64,000 nt of DNA from Calothrix sp. PCC 6303 (GTDB taxonomy: Bacteria; Cyanobacteriota; Cyanobacteriia; Cyanobacteriales; Nostocaceae): assembly GCF_000317435.1 (NCBI RefSeq), contig NC_019751.1, positions 1,984,001 through 2,048,000 of the forward strand, read 5' to 3'. The notes below the pieces were generated by a model. The model did not search any database. It was not told the DNA's origin and saw nothing but the letters and a program-made list of their open reading frames with translations. Within the stretch, counting starts at the first letter, position 1; every line of letters starts with the position of its first letter. Shown in pieces: positions 9,960-20,385 of the stretch. Made by a program: the position numbers and the translations under genes.

Positions 9960-10991
9960 ATGGTTAATTTAACGAAAGTGGCAGTAGTCGGGGTTGGACG
10001 TTGGGGTGTTCACTGGTTGCGAAATATCCTAGAACATTCTCAAGCTGAATTAGCTGCGGTGATAGATCCGAATCCTGAACGCTTAGAAACTGTAAAGCGT
10101 CAGTACAAGTTGAGTGATGAGATTTTACTCACAACCGATTGGCAAGCCATACAACAAATATCAGGATTAACAGCGGTAATTATTGCGACTCCTGCTACAA
10201 CCCACTACCAGTTAATTCGGGATGCATTGAATTGGGGGTATCATGTTTTGGCTGAGAAACCCTTGACTTTGGATGCGGGTGAATGTCAGGAGTTGTGTGA
10301 ATTAGCACAGCAACAACAATTAGTTTTGATGGTGGATCACACTTACTTGTTTCATCCAGCAGTGGAACGAGGTAAACAGATAATGGAATCCGGAGATTTG
10401 GGGGATTTACGCTACGGTTATGCAACTCGCAGTCATTTATGTCCTGTGCGTCAAGATGTGGATGCTTTGTGGGATTTAGCTATTCATGATATTGCAATTT
10501 TTAATACCTGGTTACAGGAAATACCCGTAAAAGTACAGGCAACAGGGATGACATGGTTACAACCAGGATTAGCTGATGTAGTTTGGGCAGTATTGACTTA
10601 CCCTAGTGGGTTTCAGGCGACAATTCATTTATCTTGGCTGAATAATGATAAGCAGCGACGCTTAGTTGTAGCTGGAAGTCGAGGGAGTTTAGTTTTTGAT
10701 GAGATGTCGGCTATATCCCCGTTGATGTTGTTGCGGGGAGAATTGCAACAGCAAGATGGTCAATTTATCCCAACAAATCAAAGTCAGCAGGTTTTAGAAA
10801 TTGAGAAAAGTGAACCGTTGCGAACAGTATGCGATCGCTTCCTGGCTTCAATCACTGCAAATACTGCTAATGTGGTTTCATCAGGTTGGGTGGGTAAAGA
10901 CCTAGTGGAGGTACTTTCAGCCTTAACGCGATCGCTTCAGCAAGGGGGTATGCCAATATCGGTAGGACAACCTCGCTCAAATGGCAGCTAA
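9960..10991 (+). CDS. Gfo/Idh/MocA-family NAD(P)-dependent oxidoreductase
   Basis: This 343-aa protein has an N-terminal Rossmann fold (VAVVGVGRWGVHW at ~8-20) and the family motif AEKPLTLD around residue 97, whose Lys is catalytic in characterised members. An alpha/beta substrate domain follows, including HDIAIFNTWL with the usual conserved His/Asp. Members oxidise sugars, sugar nucleotides or related polyols; the substrate cannot be told from sequence. It stands 125 bp after rnc and ends before a tRNA gene on the other strand. Confidence 0.85.
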   Translation: MVNLTKVAVVGVGRWGVHWLRNILEHSQAELAAVIDPNPERLETVKRQYKLSDEILLTTDWQAIQQISGLTAVIIATPATTHYQLIRDALNWGYHVLAEKPLTLDAGECQELCELAQQQQLVLMVDHTYLFHPAVERGKQIMESGDLGDLRYGYATRSHLCPVRQDVDALWDLAIHDIAIFNTWLQEIPVKVQATGMTWLQPGLADVVWAVLTYPSGFQATIHLSWLNNDKQRRLVVAGSRGSLVFDEMSAISPLMLLRGELQQQDGQFIPTNQSQQVLEIEKSEPLRTVCDRFLASITANTANVVSSGWVGKDLVEVLSALTRSLQQGGMPISVGQPRSNGS

Positions 10992-11034
10992 CCTAATACC
11001 TTAGGTTATAGCTGTTTCCCACAGGTTTAATAAA

Positions 11035-11119
11035 CGGAGAGGGTGAGATTCGAACTCACGGATACTTTCGCATCACTCGATTTCAAGTCGAGCGCATTCG
11101 ACCACTCTGCCACCTCTCC
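11035..11119 (-). tRNA. trnS-UGA: tRNA-Ser (anticodon UGA)
   Basis: The minus strand folds as a class II tRNA: acceptor stem GGAGAGG/CCTCTCC with discriminator G, anticodon loop CTTGAAA (anticodon TGA), a long variable arm (GATGCGAAAGTATC), and T arm GTGAGTTCGAATCTCAC. It decodes UCA/UCG serine codons. CCA is not encoded. Confidence 0.96.
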
Positions 11120-11194
11120 AAATAAAACCGTCAGCAAGTAGCTGTCGGCGGGTCAGTTAAAATATCACTGACAAAAAACAATTATACATCATTA

Positions 11195-12124
11195 TCAAAC
11201 AGTTTGCACCACTTGATTAGATTTTTTGTACAAAATTTCCTCTCTGACAACAGTACAATCCTTGCCAACCCAGACTGATCCTGCTTGACAAACAGATCCA
11301 TTTTCCATCTCCACAAGGGAAAAATTCCGCAGTTTTTCGTCATCTTTTGTGACAATTCGCGGTACACTAGCCGCATTTAGATAAATAGCACCTTCGGGAC
11401 TTCTAAATAAACGTCTGCGGATTTCCTTTTTGGTATGCCTCAATGTATGGTGCATATGCCCGAAAGTCACCAGCGAAATATTTTTACCTGTTGTCATACT
11501 ACGGGAAATCGCCTCTGCCAAATCAGGATCGCCATAATCCCCTCCAATAGGGTGCCAATCCTTACCACAAGGGTCTTCTGGTCTATCTCCTAACCCCGAC
11601 GGACCATTATGACTCAGAAAAATAATCGTTTTGTGTGCCGCACTTTTCACAGCTTCAAAAATCTTCATCGCCGATTCTTCCTGATCTTGGACACCATAAC
11701 GCTCTCGACAAAGATCAGCAAACTTCCATTCTGGACCACCCCAAGTAAATGGACGACCTCCCACAACAGTTAAATCGAAATCGGGAAAATCCAGTTTGCT
11801 ATAACCCACATGGGTTTCACCCAATATATCTAGTTGTAATTGTACCCAATCTTCCTGAGTGCGGTCATAGGGACATTTTTTCCGTCCCCATTCAGTTGCG
11901 CTATACCATGCGTCGTGATTTCCCATCACTACTGCCTTGGGAATGTCCAGGGATGCAACTCTTCGTACCACATCCACAGATTCATTCCCAAAATCTCCAA
12001 CAAACAGTACTAAGTCCACTTCCAGAGCTTTTAGGGCAGCTGCATCTTCATCTTCCCACTGGTCGTGAACATCTCCAACTACAGCAATTTTTAACATTTT
12101 TGAAGTTATTGTCTCACTCGTCAT
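11195..12124 (-). CDS. Calcineurin-like metallophosphoesterase
   Basis: This 309-aa protein has all five metal-binding blocks of the fold: GDVHD (~17), GDFGN (~47), GNHDAW (~73), a histidine at LSHNGPSG (~180) and GHMHH (~240). It is probably a two-metal (Mn/Fe) phosphoesterase; substrate unknown. It matches a cyanobacterial/plant subfamily with TWGGPEWKF and PCGKDWHPIGGDYGDPDL segments. The ATG at 12124 is chosen because AAAGGA lies 12 nt upstream; the frame extends to 12166 and could also start at 12097. Confidence 0.88.
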   Translation of the reverse strand: MTSETITSKMLKIAVVGDVHDQWEDEDAAALKALEVDLVLFVGDFGNESVDVVRRVASLDIPKAVVMGNHDAWYSATEWGRKKCPYDRTQEDWVQLQLDILGETHVGYSKLDFPDFDLTVVGGRPFTWGGPEWKFADLCRERYGVQDQEESAMKIFEAVKSAAHKTIIFLSHNGPSGLGDRPEDPCGKDWHPIGGDYGDPDLAEAISRSMTTGKNISLVTFGHMHHTLRHTKKEIRRRLFRSPEGAIYLNAASVPRIVTKDDEKLRNFSLVEMENGSVCQAGSVWVGKDCTVVREEILYKKSNQVVQTV

Positions 12125-12772
12125 GCCATAATCCTTTCCCATCTGTCTCCAGCATAGGCAACCCAAGGGGATTTTGACATAAATTTATCGAATCGAAAAA
12201 TAGGATCTGGGATTAAAAAATAAGTAATGAGTAATAAATCCCCCAGAAGGTTATCGCTATACGGACAAAGACTACGAGGACGCAAGGTAGGCTCTTGACT
12301 CCCTGAAAAAATCCTCAAGATTTAAATGGTAATTATAGGTACTTCTTTTTGGTAAAAAGTACTATAATTACGATTAGGGACTTCAAATTAAATAATTATC
12401 TAATTTTTGATTGTGGAACAGAGAGAAGTTGGCGGTGTCGGTTTCCGTCCCGCCAAACCTCCGAGCATCCCAATCTTTTCGAGCAAGATGCCCAAACCAC
12501 GGGATATTTTATTTTCTGGAAGTCCCTTACAAAGTTGATAGTGTAATGGACATCTCGGAAAACGATTGTAGAGACGTAGCATTCCTACCTCTCCACAAGG
12601 ATTTGAGACAAAGTGTAATTAATTTCTGGAGATGTATTAGGAGATGTATACATAATGCGATCGCTCTTAGCATTCGGTGGCGATATAGCGTCAGCGAGCC
12701 ATAACTACATAAGCTTACTTGTATTTTAATAAAAATTAGACTTTTTGAATAATCAATAGGTGACACCAAACC
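12125..12772. other. Intergenic region upstream of nadA
   Basis: No convincing gene: the short overlapping ORFs on both strands look random. It contains a long hairpin at 12329-12371, a smaller GC-rich hairpin (TTGGCGG 12429-12435 with CCGCCAA 12450-12456), a decayed copy of the GTAGAGACG palindrome near 12568, and the nadA promoter region. The middle part may be a remnant of an old insertion. Confidence 0.45.
12329..12371. repeat. Long inverted repeat
   Basis: The arm at 12329-12344 (GTAATTATAGGTACTT) pairs with 12357-12371 with one bulged base and a 12-nt loop. No T-run follows. It could be a MITE end or a structured RNA element. Confidence 0.6.
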
Positions 12773-13747
12773 GTGTTTACAACTGCACTACCTCAACGTG
12801 AAAAAGAACAACTGGGTACATTCCCATTAGATTTATTTACAGCAATTACAGAATTAAAAAAAGAACTTAATGCCGTTATATTGGCACATTATTACCAAGA
12901 ACCAGATATTCAAGATATCGCCGATTATATTGGGGACTCTCTACAATTAGCCAGAGCCGCAGCAGAAACAAATGCCGATGTAATTGTTTTTGCTGGTGTT
13001 CATTTTATGGCAGAAACCGCCAAAATTCTTAACCCTGATAAGCTGGTTTTATTACCAGATTTAGATGCTGGGTGTTCTTTAGCTGATACCTGTCCACCTC
13101 AAGAATTTGCAGCATTTAAAGCCGCACATCCCGGACATTTGGTTATTTCTTATATTAATTGCACCGCCGAGATTAAGGCGATGAGCGATATTATTTGTAC
13201 CAGTTCCAACGCCGTAAAAATTGTCCAACAAATTCCCAAAGAACAACCGATAATCTTCGCACCAGATCGTAATTTAGGGCGTTATGTGATGGAACAAACT
13301 GGACGCGACATGGTACTGTGGCAAGGTAGTTGTATTGTCCATGAAACCTTTTCCGAAAAGAAAATTGTCCAGTTAAAAATTGCAAATCCTGAAGCTGAAA
13401 TAATCGCTCACCCAGAATGTGAAGCATCAGTTTTACGTCACGCTGATTACATTGGTTCTACAGCAGCTTTATTAAAATATTGCCAAGACAGTAAAAGCAG
13501 TAAATTTATTGTGGCAACAGAACCTGGAATTATTCACCAAATGCAAAAGGTAGCTTCAGAAAAACAATTTATTCCGGCACCACCAGAAAACAATTGTAAT
13601 TGTAATGAGTGTCCATTTATGCGTTTGAATACGATGGATAAGTTATATTTAGCAATGAAAAATCGGACACCAGAAATTACCATGTCTGAGGAAATTCGCT
13701 CTGCTGCATTGCTGCCAATGCAGAGAATGTTAGAAATGAGTAAGTAG
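12773..13747 (+). CDS. nadA: Quinolinate synthase NadA
   Basis: This enzyme condenses iminoaspartate with dihydroxyacetone phosphate to quinolinate, the second step of NAD synthesis. It is a [4Fe-4S] protein. The sequence shows [23 protein letters not shown] near the start, [12 protein letters not shown], and cysteines at [11 protein letters not shown] and near the end (CNCNECPFM). The 324-aa length is normal. The gene begins with GTG at 12773; no in-frame ATG nearby would keep the conserved N-terminus. Confidence 0.95.
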   Translation: MFTTALPQREKEQLGTFPLDLFTAITELKKELNAVILAHYYQEPDIQDIADYIGDSLQLARAAAETNADVIVFAGVHFMAETAKILNPDKLVLLPDLDAGCSLADTCPPQEFAAFKAAHPGHLVISYINCTAEIKAMSDIICTSSNAVKIVQQIPKEQPIIFAPDRNLGRYVMEQTGRDMVLWQGSCIVHETFSEKKIVQLKIANPEAEIIAHPECEASVLRHADYIGSTAALLKYCQDSKSSKFIVATEPGIIHQMQKVASEKQFIPAPPENNCNCNECPFMRLNTMDKLYLAMKNRTPEITMSEEIRSAALLPMQRMLEMSK

Positions 13748-13880
13748 AAATTAGTTCTCGATCATGGCTGTGAGAGTATTTAGATCTGCGATTTAATTAT
13801 ATAAGTTAAGTCGCAGACCTAGAACAATAGATTTCAGCTAAATCAAAAAATAAAATAGACAAGATAAAATTGATACTTTT

Positions 13881-14786
13881 CTAAAAATCTCTCTCACCAA
13901 TCTCTTGACGTGATTCAATCACTAGTTGCATAGTTTCTATAGTTAAATCACGAATATCTTTGTTAATAAAAACTGCACCTTTTGCACCAAATGAACGGTC
14001 AAAAATAGTTACATTTCGAGGATTTCCGCTGACAAATCCTTGCATAAACTTAATCAAGCTATAATTCACGGTATCCAGGAACTTGGAATTATTTTCTGGT
14101 ACCATACAGGCAACCCCCTCCCGTGATAAAGGTAGACTGGGGACAATTTTAAACGCATCGGGATTTTTTTGAGTTCTTAACCATCCTTCAGAAAGAATTC
14201 CATCAGAAGCAAATGCATCAATTTTTCCTTGTTGTAAAGCTGAATATGCTTGATTACGAGTTGGAAAATAAACTAGCTTTGCTTGGGGTTGGAAGCGTTT
14301 CATCGCTTGCTCGTTAGTGGTTTTTGAGAGTACACCAACTTGTTTAGCAACAAAAGATTCAGCAGAATCGAGATTACTATTTTTCTTGACTAATAGTTGC
14401 GTACCTGTCACAGCGTAGCTAACCGAAAAATCAACTTGCTTATCTCTTTCCCAAGTAAAGCTACTGGCATCACAAACAATATCAACTTCATTCTTGAGAA
14501 TTTTCGGGATCCTTTCTGCTGGGGAAAGAGATACTAACTTCAGTTGAATTTTTTTACCTAATTGCTTTTCTAATTGTTCCTTCATCAACACCAACATATC
14601 TACCGAATAGCCTGTGAGTTTCCCTTTGCTGTCAGCATATGCGAAGGGAATCGCATCTTTGCTAGTACCTGCGGTTAAAACTCCGGTGCGGTTAATTTTA
14701 GCCATGACGGTTTCAGCATTAGCAGGGAGAGATATCACGCTTGAAAACATAACACCGAGGCATATCAGGGCTGTTTTGGTATACAT
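13881..14786 (-). CDS. Periplasmic amino-acid-type substrate-binding protein (family 3)
   Basis: This 301-aa secreted protein, counted from the ATG at 14786 (MYTKTALICLG), has a classical signal peptide ending ANA near residue 24. The frame stays open to 14849, but only this start gives a proper signal sequence. The mature part has the type II binding-protein fold: TGVLTAGTSKDAIPFAY, GYSVDMLVLM, DIVCDASSFTWERDKQVDFS, and DAFASDGILSEGW. Family members bind polar amino acids such as glutamate. No permease or ATPase gene is adjacent, so it is an orphan in this window. Confidence 0.85.
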   Translation of the reverse strand: MYTKTALICLGVMFSSVISLPANAETVMAKINRTGVLTAGTSKDAIPFAYADSKGKLTGYSVDMLVLMKEQLEKQLGKKIQLKLVSLSPAERIPKILKNEVDIVCDASSFTWERDKQVDFSVSYAVTGTQLLVKKNSNLDSAESFVAKQVGVLSKTTNEQAMKRFQPQAKLVYFPTRNQAYSALQQGKIDAFASDGILSEGWLRTQKNPDAFKIVPSLPLSREGVACMVPENNSKFLDTVNYSLIKFMQGFVSGNPRNVTIFDRSFGAKGAVFINKDIRDLTIETMQLVIESRQEIGERDF

Positions 14787-15570
14787 AATTATTTTCTGTG
14801 TAAATACTATCAGAATCCAAAATACAGCAATTTTAGCTGTTTGGCACAAATTTAATACCTAAAGCTACAGTCAGTTATCGACTTTGGTGATAAATCGGGG
14901 TTTGATTAGGTTCTATGATTAACAATATAGAGGAAAAATAAAATTGTTAATTATGAATATTTGGACAATTAAATATTAATCATGAATATGATTTTTTGAC
15001 AAATAAGTCATCATCAATAACTTCACTTTTTCGTAATTTTATTTTAGTGAACTTTGCGGCAAACTAATTAAAGTATAGAATTCAAAGTGGTGTTGTGCTA
15101 ACAGTCTTGTTTCTCCGTAGAGATTGTTAATAACCTACTTTAACTGTGACAAATACTGTCATAGCTATAAAAAAACGAATTAGTAAGCTAGGAACTGATT
15201 CAGGTTTTATAGATGATGGTAAATACAACAGCATACGTTTTAATTGAGTAAAAGAGAGAAATTCTACCTCAAGAGAAGGTCTCTACAGGGGTTTCAATTT
15301 GAGAAAATTTACTTGATTTACCTGAAATCTGCTATATCTGATTTCGATTTTCGGGGAAGGTATAAGTAAATATTCAGTTCCTTCGATAAATTTGCATGGT
15401 GTGAATGAGTTAAATGGTTACTTGTCAAGATGTTAAAACGAATTAATTACGGTTAACCAATGCTAAACACGTTGTCAGTAAAATCTTGGTTAGTTCTAAA
15501 AATTCAAAAATAAAGATGAGATACATTGCCGTAATTATGTATCACATCATGTTCCCCTCATCTCATATTT
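14787..15570. other. Long divergent intergenic region upstream of hetI
   Basis: About 780 bp separates the binding-protein gene (-) from hetI (+). I see no ORF or RNA gene. It is strongly AT-rich and should hold promoters for both genes, but no conserved box can be assigned. Confidence 0.4.
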
Positions 15571-16350
15571 ATGACCCTGAATTTGGGTCAACATTTGAAA
15601 TTAACAATGCAAAATTCAAAACTGCGTAGCTTAACTATAGATAGCGATCGTCAATGGCTAGTTGCACCAAATGATGTAAAATTGCTGCCAGATGACATTC
15701 ACGTTTGGCGAATTGAGTTAGAGCGCTCAGAATCACAAATTAAACAGTTTGCCAAAATTCTCTCGGAGGATGAAAGGGGTCGAGCCGAAAAATTGTATTT
15801 TCAGCAGCATAGACAGCGGTTTGTGGTGGGTCGTGGTATACTTAGGACGATTTTGGGTCGCTACTTGGATGTTGCCCCCCAGGAGGTGAAATTTGACTAT
15901 GAAGCATTTGGTAAACCAGTGCTATCGGCAGAATTTAGCGATCGCAAGATCTGGTTTAACCTTTCCCACTGTCAAAGTTTAGCTTTGTGCGCGGTGTCAC
16001 GCGATCGCCCAATTGGTGTAGACCTTGAGTATGCGCGTCCCATTACAGATGTACTAGTTTTAGCGCAACAGTTCTTCTCTGCAAGCGAATCAGCGCTAAT
16101 GCGATCGCTTCCTCCCCACCAAAAGCAACAGGCATTTTTCCGCATCTGGACTTGCAAGGAAGCATATCTCAAAGCAACGGGTGCAGGAATTTCCCAATTG
16201 CAAAAGATTGAAATTACCCTCACACCAGGGGAATCAGCTAAGTTAAATGTCCCCGATTGGCGATTATTGGAAATTTCAGCAGGTCGTAATTCCATTGCTG
16301 CTGTTGCTGTTCCTGGTACTGCTGCTAATTTGAGATATTGGCAATATTAA
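15571..16350 (+). CDS. hetI: 4'-phosphopantetheinyl transferase HetI
   Basis: This Sfp-type enzyme attaches the phosphopantetheine arm of CoA to the serine of acyl carrier domains. In heterocystous cyanobacteria it serves the glycolipid synthases and general fatty acid synthesis. Motifs are IGVDLEYARP (Mg/CoA binding) and FRIWTCKEAYLKATGAGI (catalytic Glu/Lys block). The length is 259 aa; M13 could also be the start. It is convergent with hglB, as expected for the hgl island, and its likely targets are the ACP domains of HglE and HglB here. Confidence 0.93.
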   Translation: MTLNLGQHLKLTMQNSKLRSLTIDSDRQWLVAPNDVKLLPDDIHVWRIELERSESQIKQFAKILSEDERGRAEKLYFQQHRQRFVVGRGILRTILGRYLDVAPQEVKFDYEAFGKPVLSAEFSDRKIWFNLSHCQSLALCAVSRDRPIGVDLEYARPITDVLVLAQQFFSASESALMRSLPPHQKQQAFFRIWTCKEAYLKATGAGISQLQKIEITLTPGESAKLNVPDWRLLEISAGRNSIAAVAVPGTAANLRYWQY

Positions 16351-16425
16351 ATCAGTTATCAGTGGAAGGGATTTAATACCTACCAATTTTTTCTCTTTCT
16401 ACTGATAACCGTTGATTGAAACTAG

Positions 16426-16674
16426 TTAAATGTCGATGTCTCGGACTTTTTGAATAGTAATACCAGTAATATCATCAAGTTTAAATTCTTCTTGATTGAT
16501 TTCTGCTTTTGGTGTAGCAATTTCGCAAATACAACGGTTATTTTTATGTTGTATCAGTAGGATTTTGCTTTTTTTACTGATATTGCGATGTTGCCTAAAA
16601 GCATATTTTCGATGTAAAAACCAGATTAATTTGCTGTTTTCAGCGGTGGTACTACGGAATAATATTTCCCAATA
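16426..16674 (-). pseudogene. Possible small gene or gene remnant between hetI and hglB
   Basis: A minus-strand frame stays open for about 80 codons from 16674 to the TAA at 16426-16428. It reads like real protein at its C-terminal end (ICEIATPKAEINQEEFKL then VRDIDI). It has no ATG/GTG start. Another frame just upstream gives FDIGKYYSVVPPLKTAN before stopping, which suggests a frameshifted gene starting near 16690. I do not recognise a family. Confidence 0.35.
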
Positions 16675-16676
16675 TC

Positions 16677-16720
16677 AAAAACCTCTCCATAAGTCTAAAT
16701 AACTTGTTTGGAGAGGTTTT
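16677..16720. terminator. Bidirectional hairpin terminator at the hetI/hglB junction
   Basis: AAAACCTCTCC and GGAGAGGTTTT form a stem flanked by A-run and T-run, so it can end transcripts in both directions. It lies between the convergent hetI and hglB genes and 32 bp past the hglB stop. Confidence 0.8.
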
Positions 16721-16751
16721 AAAATTAACTTGAATAGGTATTTTCTATACT

Positions 16752-18263
16752 CTATGAACCGAAACTCAAGAAACCTGATTGAATCAAGTAAGCAGAGTAG
16801 GTCATGAACAAGCGAGAATCAATGGGAGGGCAAGATACACCACTGCCTGATAATGCATGTAATGTGGCTTGACAGCTGATGATTGGTCTTTGGGTTTGTA
16901 GATATAGGTCGGGGATTGTTAATTGTTCCTTAGACCAACGTTCGAGGAGGAAAGGACGTAGAGTGTATAGGGGATTGCTGTTGTCGGTGATTTCGGTGAG
17001 TTTTTGTTGCCATTCCTTGTAGGGAATAGACTTCACACTAAAGCCAAAAGAACTAATCCATTCCACCAACTCCTTCAAAGGAACAGGTTGGGGATGTTGC
17101 AGGTGGAAAGCTTTACCGAGGGATTCTTTCTGCCGAGAAAGGTGAACAATTGCCTTACTCACATAGTCAACAGGGGAGAAATCCATCTTATAATCCACAT
17201 CAGGGAAAGCACCCATCTGGATACAACCCTTGATCATGAGGTTGATAAAATCATCCCCATTACAGACCCCAGTTTGGCTATCTCCACCAATTAATGGCGG
17301 TCTATGTATAGTTACAGGCAAACCGCGATCGCTTGCTGCCTTCACGAGCTTTTCTGCAACCCATTTAGTTTGGGAATAACCGAGGAAAATTCCTTGCCAA
17401 TGTTCAAATGCATCATCTTCCTTGACAATTTTACCAGCATATGCGGATGATTCAAATACTGCCACACTAGAAACATAGTGAACAGGTTTCACCCGAATCA
17501 TACAAGCCATTCTCAATACTTCCTGAGTACCAAGAACATTAGCAGTCTTCAAAGCCGAATAGGGATAGACATAATTTAGAGTTGCAGCACTATGGTAAAT
17601 TGCATCCATGTTTGCCGCTAACATCTCAAAACCTTCTTGACTAATACCCAACAAAGGTTGAGACAAGTCACCCAGAATTGGAATAATTCGGGGTTCAAAC
17701 TCATCATCCCAAATTGCGTACTGTTCCAAATTTTTCTTCAGCTTAATTTTACCAGCTTCAGTATTAGCTGCTCGAACCAAACAGTAAACATCACAACTTG
17801 TTTGTTTGAGTAATTCATAAATAATAAAACCACCCAAAAACCCAGTTGCACCAGTGACAAAAACATTCTCTGGTTCACCATTAAACCTAAAAGAATTCTT
17901 CGCTGGATAAATACTCGGATCTAAAACTACTTCTGCCCCTAAATCAACAGAAATATCCAAAGGTTTAACAACACTAACACCCGTTGACTTCGCATCACTA
18001 ACATCTTCCGAATCCTCCGCCAAACGTACAGATAAAGCAGCAATAGTAGGGTAATGCCAAAGTAAAACCGGAGATAATTCCACACCCAACTTCTTCTCCA
18101 CCTGTCCCACCAAAACCATTGCCCGTGCAGAATCTAAACCATAATCTTCCAGAGGCAAATTAACATCAACCTCATCAACCTCCACCTTCAAAAGTTCCGC
18201 CAACTTACCAGCCATCCAAACTTGAATTTCTTCAGCAGTCATAGATTTTTTAGGAGATACCAT
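16752..18263 (-). CDS. hglB: HglB/HetM: ACP plus thioester reductase
   Basis: This 503-aa protein should release the finished chain of the heterocyst glycolipid aglycone by reductive cleavage of the acyl thioester. Residues ~8-85 form an acyl carrier domain with the phosphopantetheine serine in YGLDSARAM. Residues ~130-400 form the NAD(P)H-dependent thioester reductase (Rossmann [26 protein letters not shown] with catalytic Tyr/Lys). Domain order and length match HetM/HglB of Anabaena. It is last of the minus-strand hgl genes, and HetI is the probable activator of its ACP. Confidence 0.93.
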   Translation of the reverse strand: MVSPKKSMTAEEIQVWMAGKLAELLKVEVDEVDVNLPLEDYGLDSARAMVLVGQVEKKLGVELSPVLLWHYPTIAALSVRLAEDSEDVSDAKSTGVSVVKPLDISVDLGAEVVLDPSIYPAKNSFRFNGEPENVFVTGATGFLGGFIIYELLKQTSCDVYCLVRAANTEAGKIKLKKNLEQYAIWDDEFEPRIIPILGDLSQPLLGISQEGFEMLAANMDAIYHSAATLNYVYPYSALKTANVLGTQEVLRMACMIRVKPVHYVSSVAVFESSAYAGKIVKEDDAFEHWQGIFLGYSQTKWVAEKLVKAASDRGLPVTIHRPPLIGGDSQTGVCNGDDFINLMIKGCIQMGAFPDVDYKMDFSPVDYVSKAIVHLSRQKESLGKAFHLQHPQPVPLKELVEWISSFGFSVKSIPYKEWQQKLTEITDNSNPLYTLRPFLLERWSKEQLTIPDLYLQTQRPIISCQATLHALSGSGVSCPPIDSRLFMTYSAYLIQSGFLSFGS

Positions 18264-18327
18264 TGATTCACCTTTATATGTATTTAGTAATTAGTAACTA
18301 GTAATCAGAAAATGAATATCAAGAGAA

Positions 18328-18349
18328 AGACGCGACATGTCTCATCTCT
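18328..18349. repeat. GACATGTC-centred palindrome (copy 1)
   Basis: AGACGCGACATGTCTCATCTCT is one of four related imperfect palindromes in the intergenic spaces of the hgl cluster (also 25185, 27019, 27755). This one sits between hglB and the PfaD-like gene. Confidence 0.7.
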
Positions 18350-18464
18350 ACATTCTTTTCAATTTCAAAACACTCATATTCCTCTCTTTCTCTTCCTCTC
18401 TTCTTTCTTCTCTGCGCTTACCTTTGCGTTCCTCTGCGTTAAAACTCTTTATTTCTCTCTTTAT

Positions 18465-20132
18465 TTACTCCAAACTCGAAACCTGAGGATAAAACTGACC
18501 ATAACAATCGCCAATTTGTAACCCTTGAACCCTCAAACTTTGAACTCGATATAAATAAGCAGCACCACTCATAATCTGATTAGCAACATCAACAACCAAA
18601 CGATTATTAGCCTCCTCCAAATAAGTCCCTTTAACCCATTCATTAAAACTACCCATCGCCGGACCGCACCAGATTTGGTAATCAACTTCCCGACCCTTTT
18701 CCCCAGAACTAGACCATCGAGAAGAAAGTCCCAAATACCATTTAAAAATCGCAGCCATCTTCAACTTAGGATTATTAACAGCCTTCGCTAACTTCTCCGG
18801 ATTAGTCTGTGATAAATAGCTCACAGTTCCTTCCCAAACTTCACTCAAACTCTGGCGAAAAATCTGCTTTTCTAACTTCTCCCTTTCAGCCATCGGAATA
18901 TCATCAATAGAATCATAAGTCCGATATAATTCATATAACTTTTGTGCGCGCATTGGGAACATAGTCCCACGTTTCAGCACCTGTAATTTCACACCCATTT
19001 CAAACATATCGGCTGCTGGTGCCATCATCATATCAGCCATTTCCGCCTGTGCTAGGAGCTTTTTAGTATGCTCACAACTACCAGATTCAACACATGATTG
19101 ATTTACCGAACCAGTAACTATATAAGCCGCACCCATCATCAAACCAGCTAAAGCCGATTGAGGGTTAGAAATTCCACCAGCTACACCAATTCTAATTGGT
19201 TTTTCATATTGATATTTAGCTTGAATTTCATCACGCAAAGCTAACATTGAAGGCAGTAAACATACCAAAGGACGATTATCTGTATGTCCTCCCGAATCAG
19301 CTTCCACAGTGATATCATCAGCAACAGGTAATCGTGCAGCTAAATTAGCTTGAAGTTCACTAATTAAACCTTGATTGACCAAATCTTGAAGAATCTTTAT
19401 TGGCGCTGGTTGCAAAAATTTTGTGGCAACTTCTCGCCGAGAAACCTTAGCAATAACTTTATTTCTAATTTCGATTTCATTTGCTGAATTTAATCCTAAT
19501 CCAGCAGCCCGATAATAAACAATATTGGGTGTTAAATCAAGAAAAGCGGAAGCTTCAACAACTCGAACACCATATTTGAGATATAAATCTACAGCACGAC
19601 GTTCAATTGCTAAATCGTTAGGACTATGAATTAAATTGAAACAATATGGCTCATTTATTAAAGCTGATTGAATTTGATTGATGGCAGCTTCTAGACGACT
19701 TGGAGTTAAACCCCCAGCACCAAATGAACCCATTAATTTGGCTTTTCCTAGGGCAATAATCATTTCTGCTGAGGCAATTCCCCCAGCCATTGCCCCTGTC
19801 ATGTAGGCATATTTGGTACCGTAGAAGGAGAGAAAATTAGGATCTCCCAAATTTTGAATTTTAATTGGGGGAACTGCGGTGATTAATTCTACTTCTCCAG
19901 TTTTAGCATCATCTTGAGGTGCTGCATAACCACCATTCGCAATCCCAATTCTGCCATCAACACGAACTACATAACAGGGTTGATTTAAATTAAGTAATTT
20001 TTCTTTGATGCTATTTTGATCAAAAGATATGCAATCGGTAGAACCTTTCCAAACCTGATTTTGATAGAAGGAAAAGGTATTAAATTTTAAGCCATTGTCG
20101 CGTGGATTTGTGACTGTATCTACAGTTTTCAC
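18465..20132 (-). CDS. PfaD-family enoyl reductase (nitropropane-dioxygenase fold)
   Basis: This 555-aa flavoprotein is of the type that works in trans as enoyl reductase for PUFA-synthase-like polyketide synthases. The FMN-binding TIM barrel is recognisable from GAMAGGIASAEMI, the glycine-rich GVAGGISNPQSALAGLMMGA phosphate-binding segment and TGSVNQSCVESGSC. The length is typical of PfaD (~540 aa). It lies between hglC and hglB on the same strand, so it should supply the enoyl-reduction step that makes the saturated chain. It is the PfaD counterpart in a Pfa-like set formed with HglE, HglC and HglD. Confidence 0.88.
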   Translation of the reverse strand: MKTVDTVTNPRDNGLKFNTFSFYQNQVWKGSTDCISFDQNSIKEKLLNLNQPCYVVRVDGRIGIANGGYAAPQDDAKTGEVELITAVPPIKIQNLGDPNFLSFYGTKYAYMTGAMAGGIASAEMIIALGKAKLMGSFGAGGLTPSRLEAAINQIQSALINEPYCFNLIHSPNDLAIERRAVDLYLKYGVRVVEASAFLDLTPNIVYYRAAGLGLNSANEIEIRNKVIAKVSRREVATKFLQPAPIKILQDLVNQGLISELQANLAARLPVADDITVEADSGGHTDNRPLVCLLPSMLALRDEIQAKYQYEKPIRIGVAGGISNPQSALAGLMMGAAYIVTGSVNQSCVESGSCEHTKKLLAQAEMADMMMAPAADMFEMGVKLQVLKRGTMFPMRAQKLYELYRTYDSIDDIPMAEREKLEKQIFRQSLSEVWEGTVSYLSQTNPEKLAKAVNNPKLKMAAIFKWYLGLSSRWSSSGEKGREVDYQIWCGPAMGSFNEWVKGTYLEEANNRLVVDVANQIMSGAAYLYRVQSLRVQGLQIGDCYGQFYPQVSSLE

Positions 20133-20221
20133 GTAACTATTCCTTGATGAGATTTAGAAAGAACGCAGAGAGATTTGACGATTCGGATGTTGGTATATAG
20201 GAATCATTTTTAATTAGATAA

Positions 20222-20351
20222 GTAGGGTGTGTATAGCTTGACTGTATCCAAGAACAGATGGAACGTCGTAACGTACCAACTCCTCGTGAATGGTGCGTTA
20301 CGAACTTCGTTCTTTAGCGCAGCCATGCCCGGAGGGCTTTACACACCCTAC
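20222..20351. mobile_element. MITE-like element with GTAGGGTGTGTA ends
   Basis: The 130-bp stretch between hglC and the PfaD gene has perfect 12-bp terminal inverted repeats (GTAGGGTGTGTA / TACACACCCTAC). Its interior includes GGTGCGTTACGAACTTCGTTC, shared in part with 59146-59224 and 50771-50801. It has no coding capacity and is a widespread cyanobacterial repeat type. Confidence 0.7.
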
Positions 20352-20385
20352 ATTTCAAAAATCAAATAGTAGTCCTATAGTGTCT

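Noticed and set aside
12349-12769. Several small ORFs upstream of nadA
   Set aside because: They overlap on both strands, include hairpins and repeats, and show no family resemblance.
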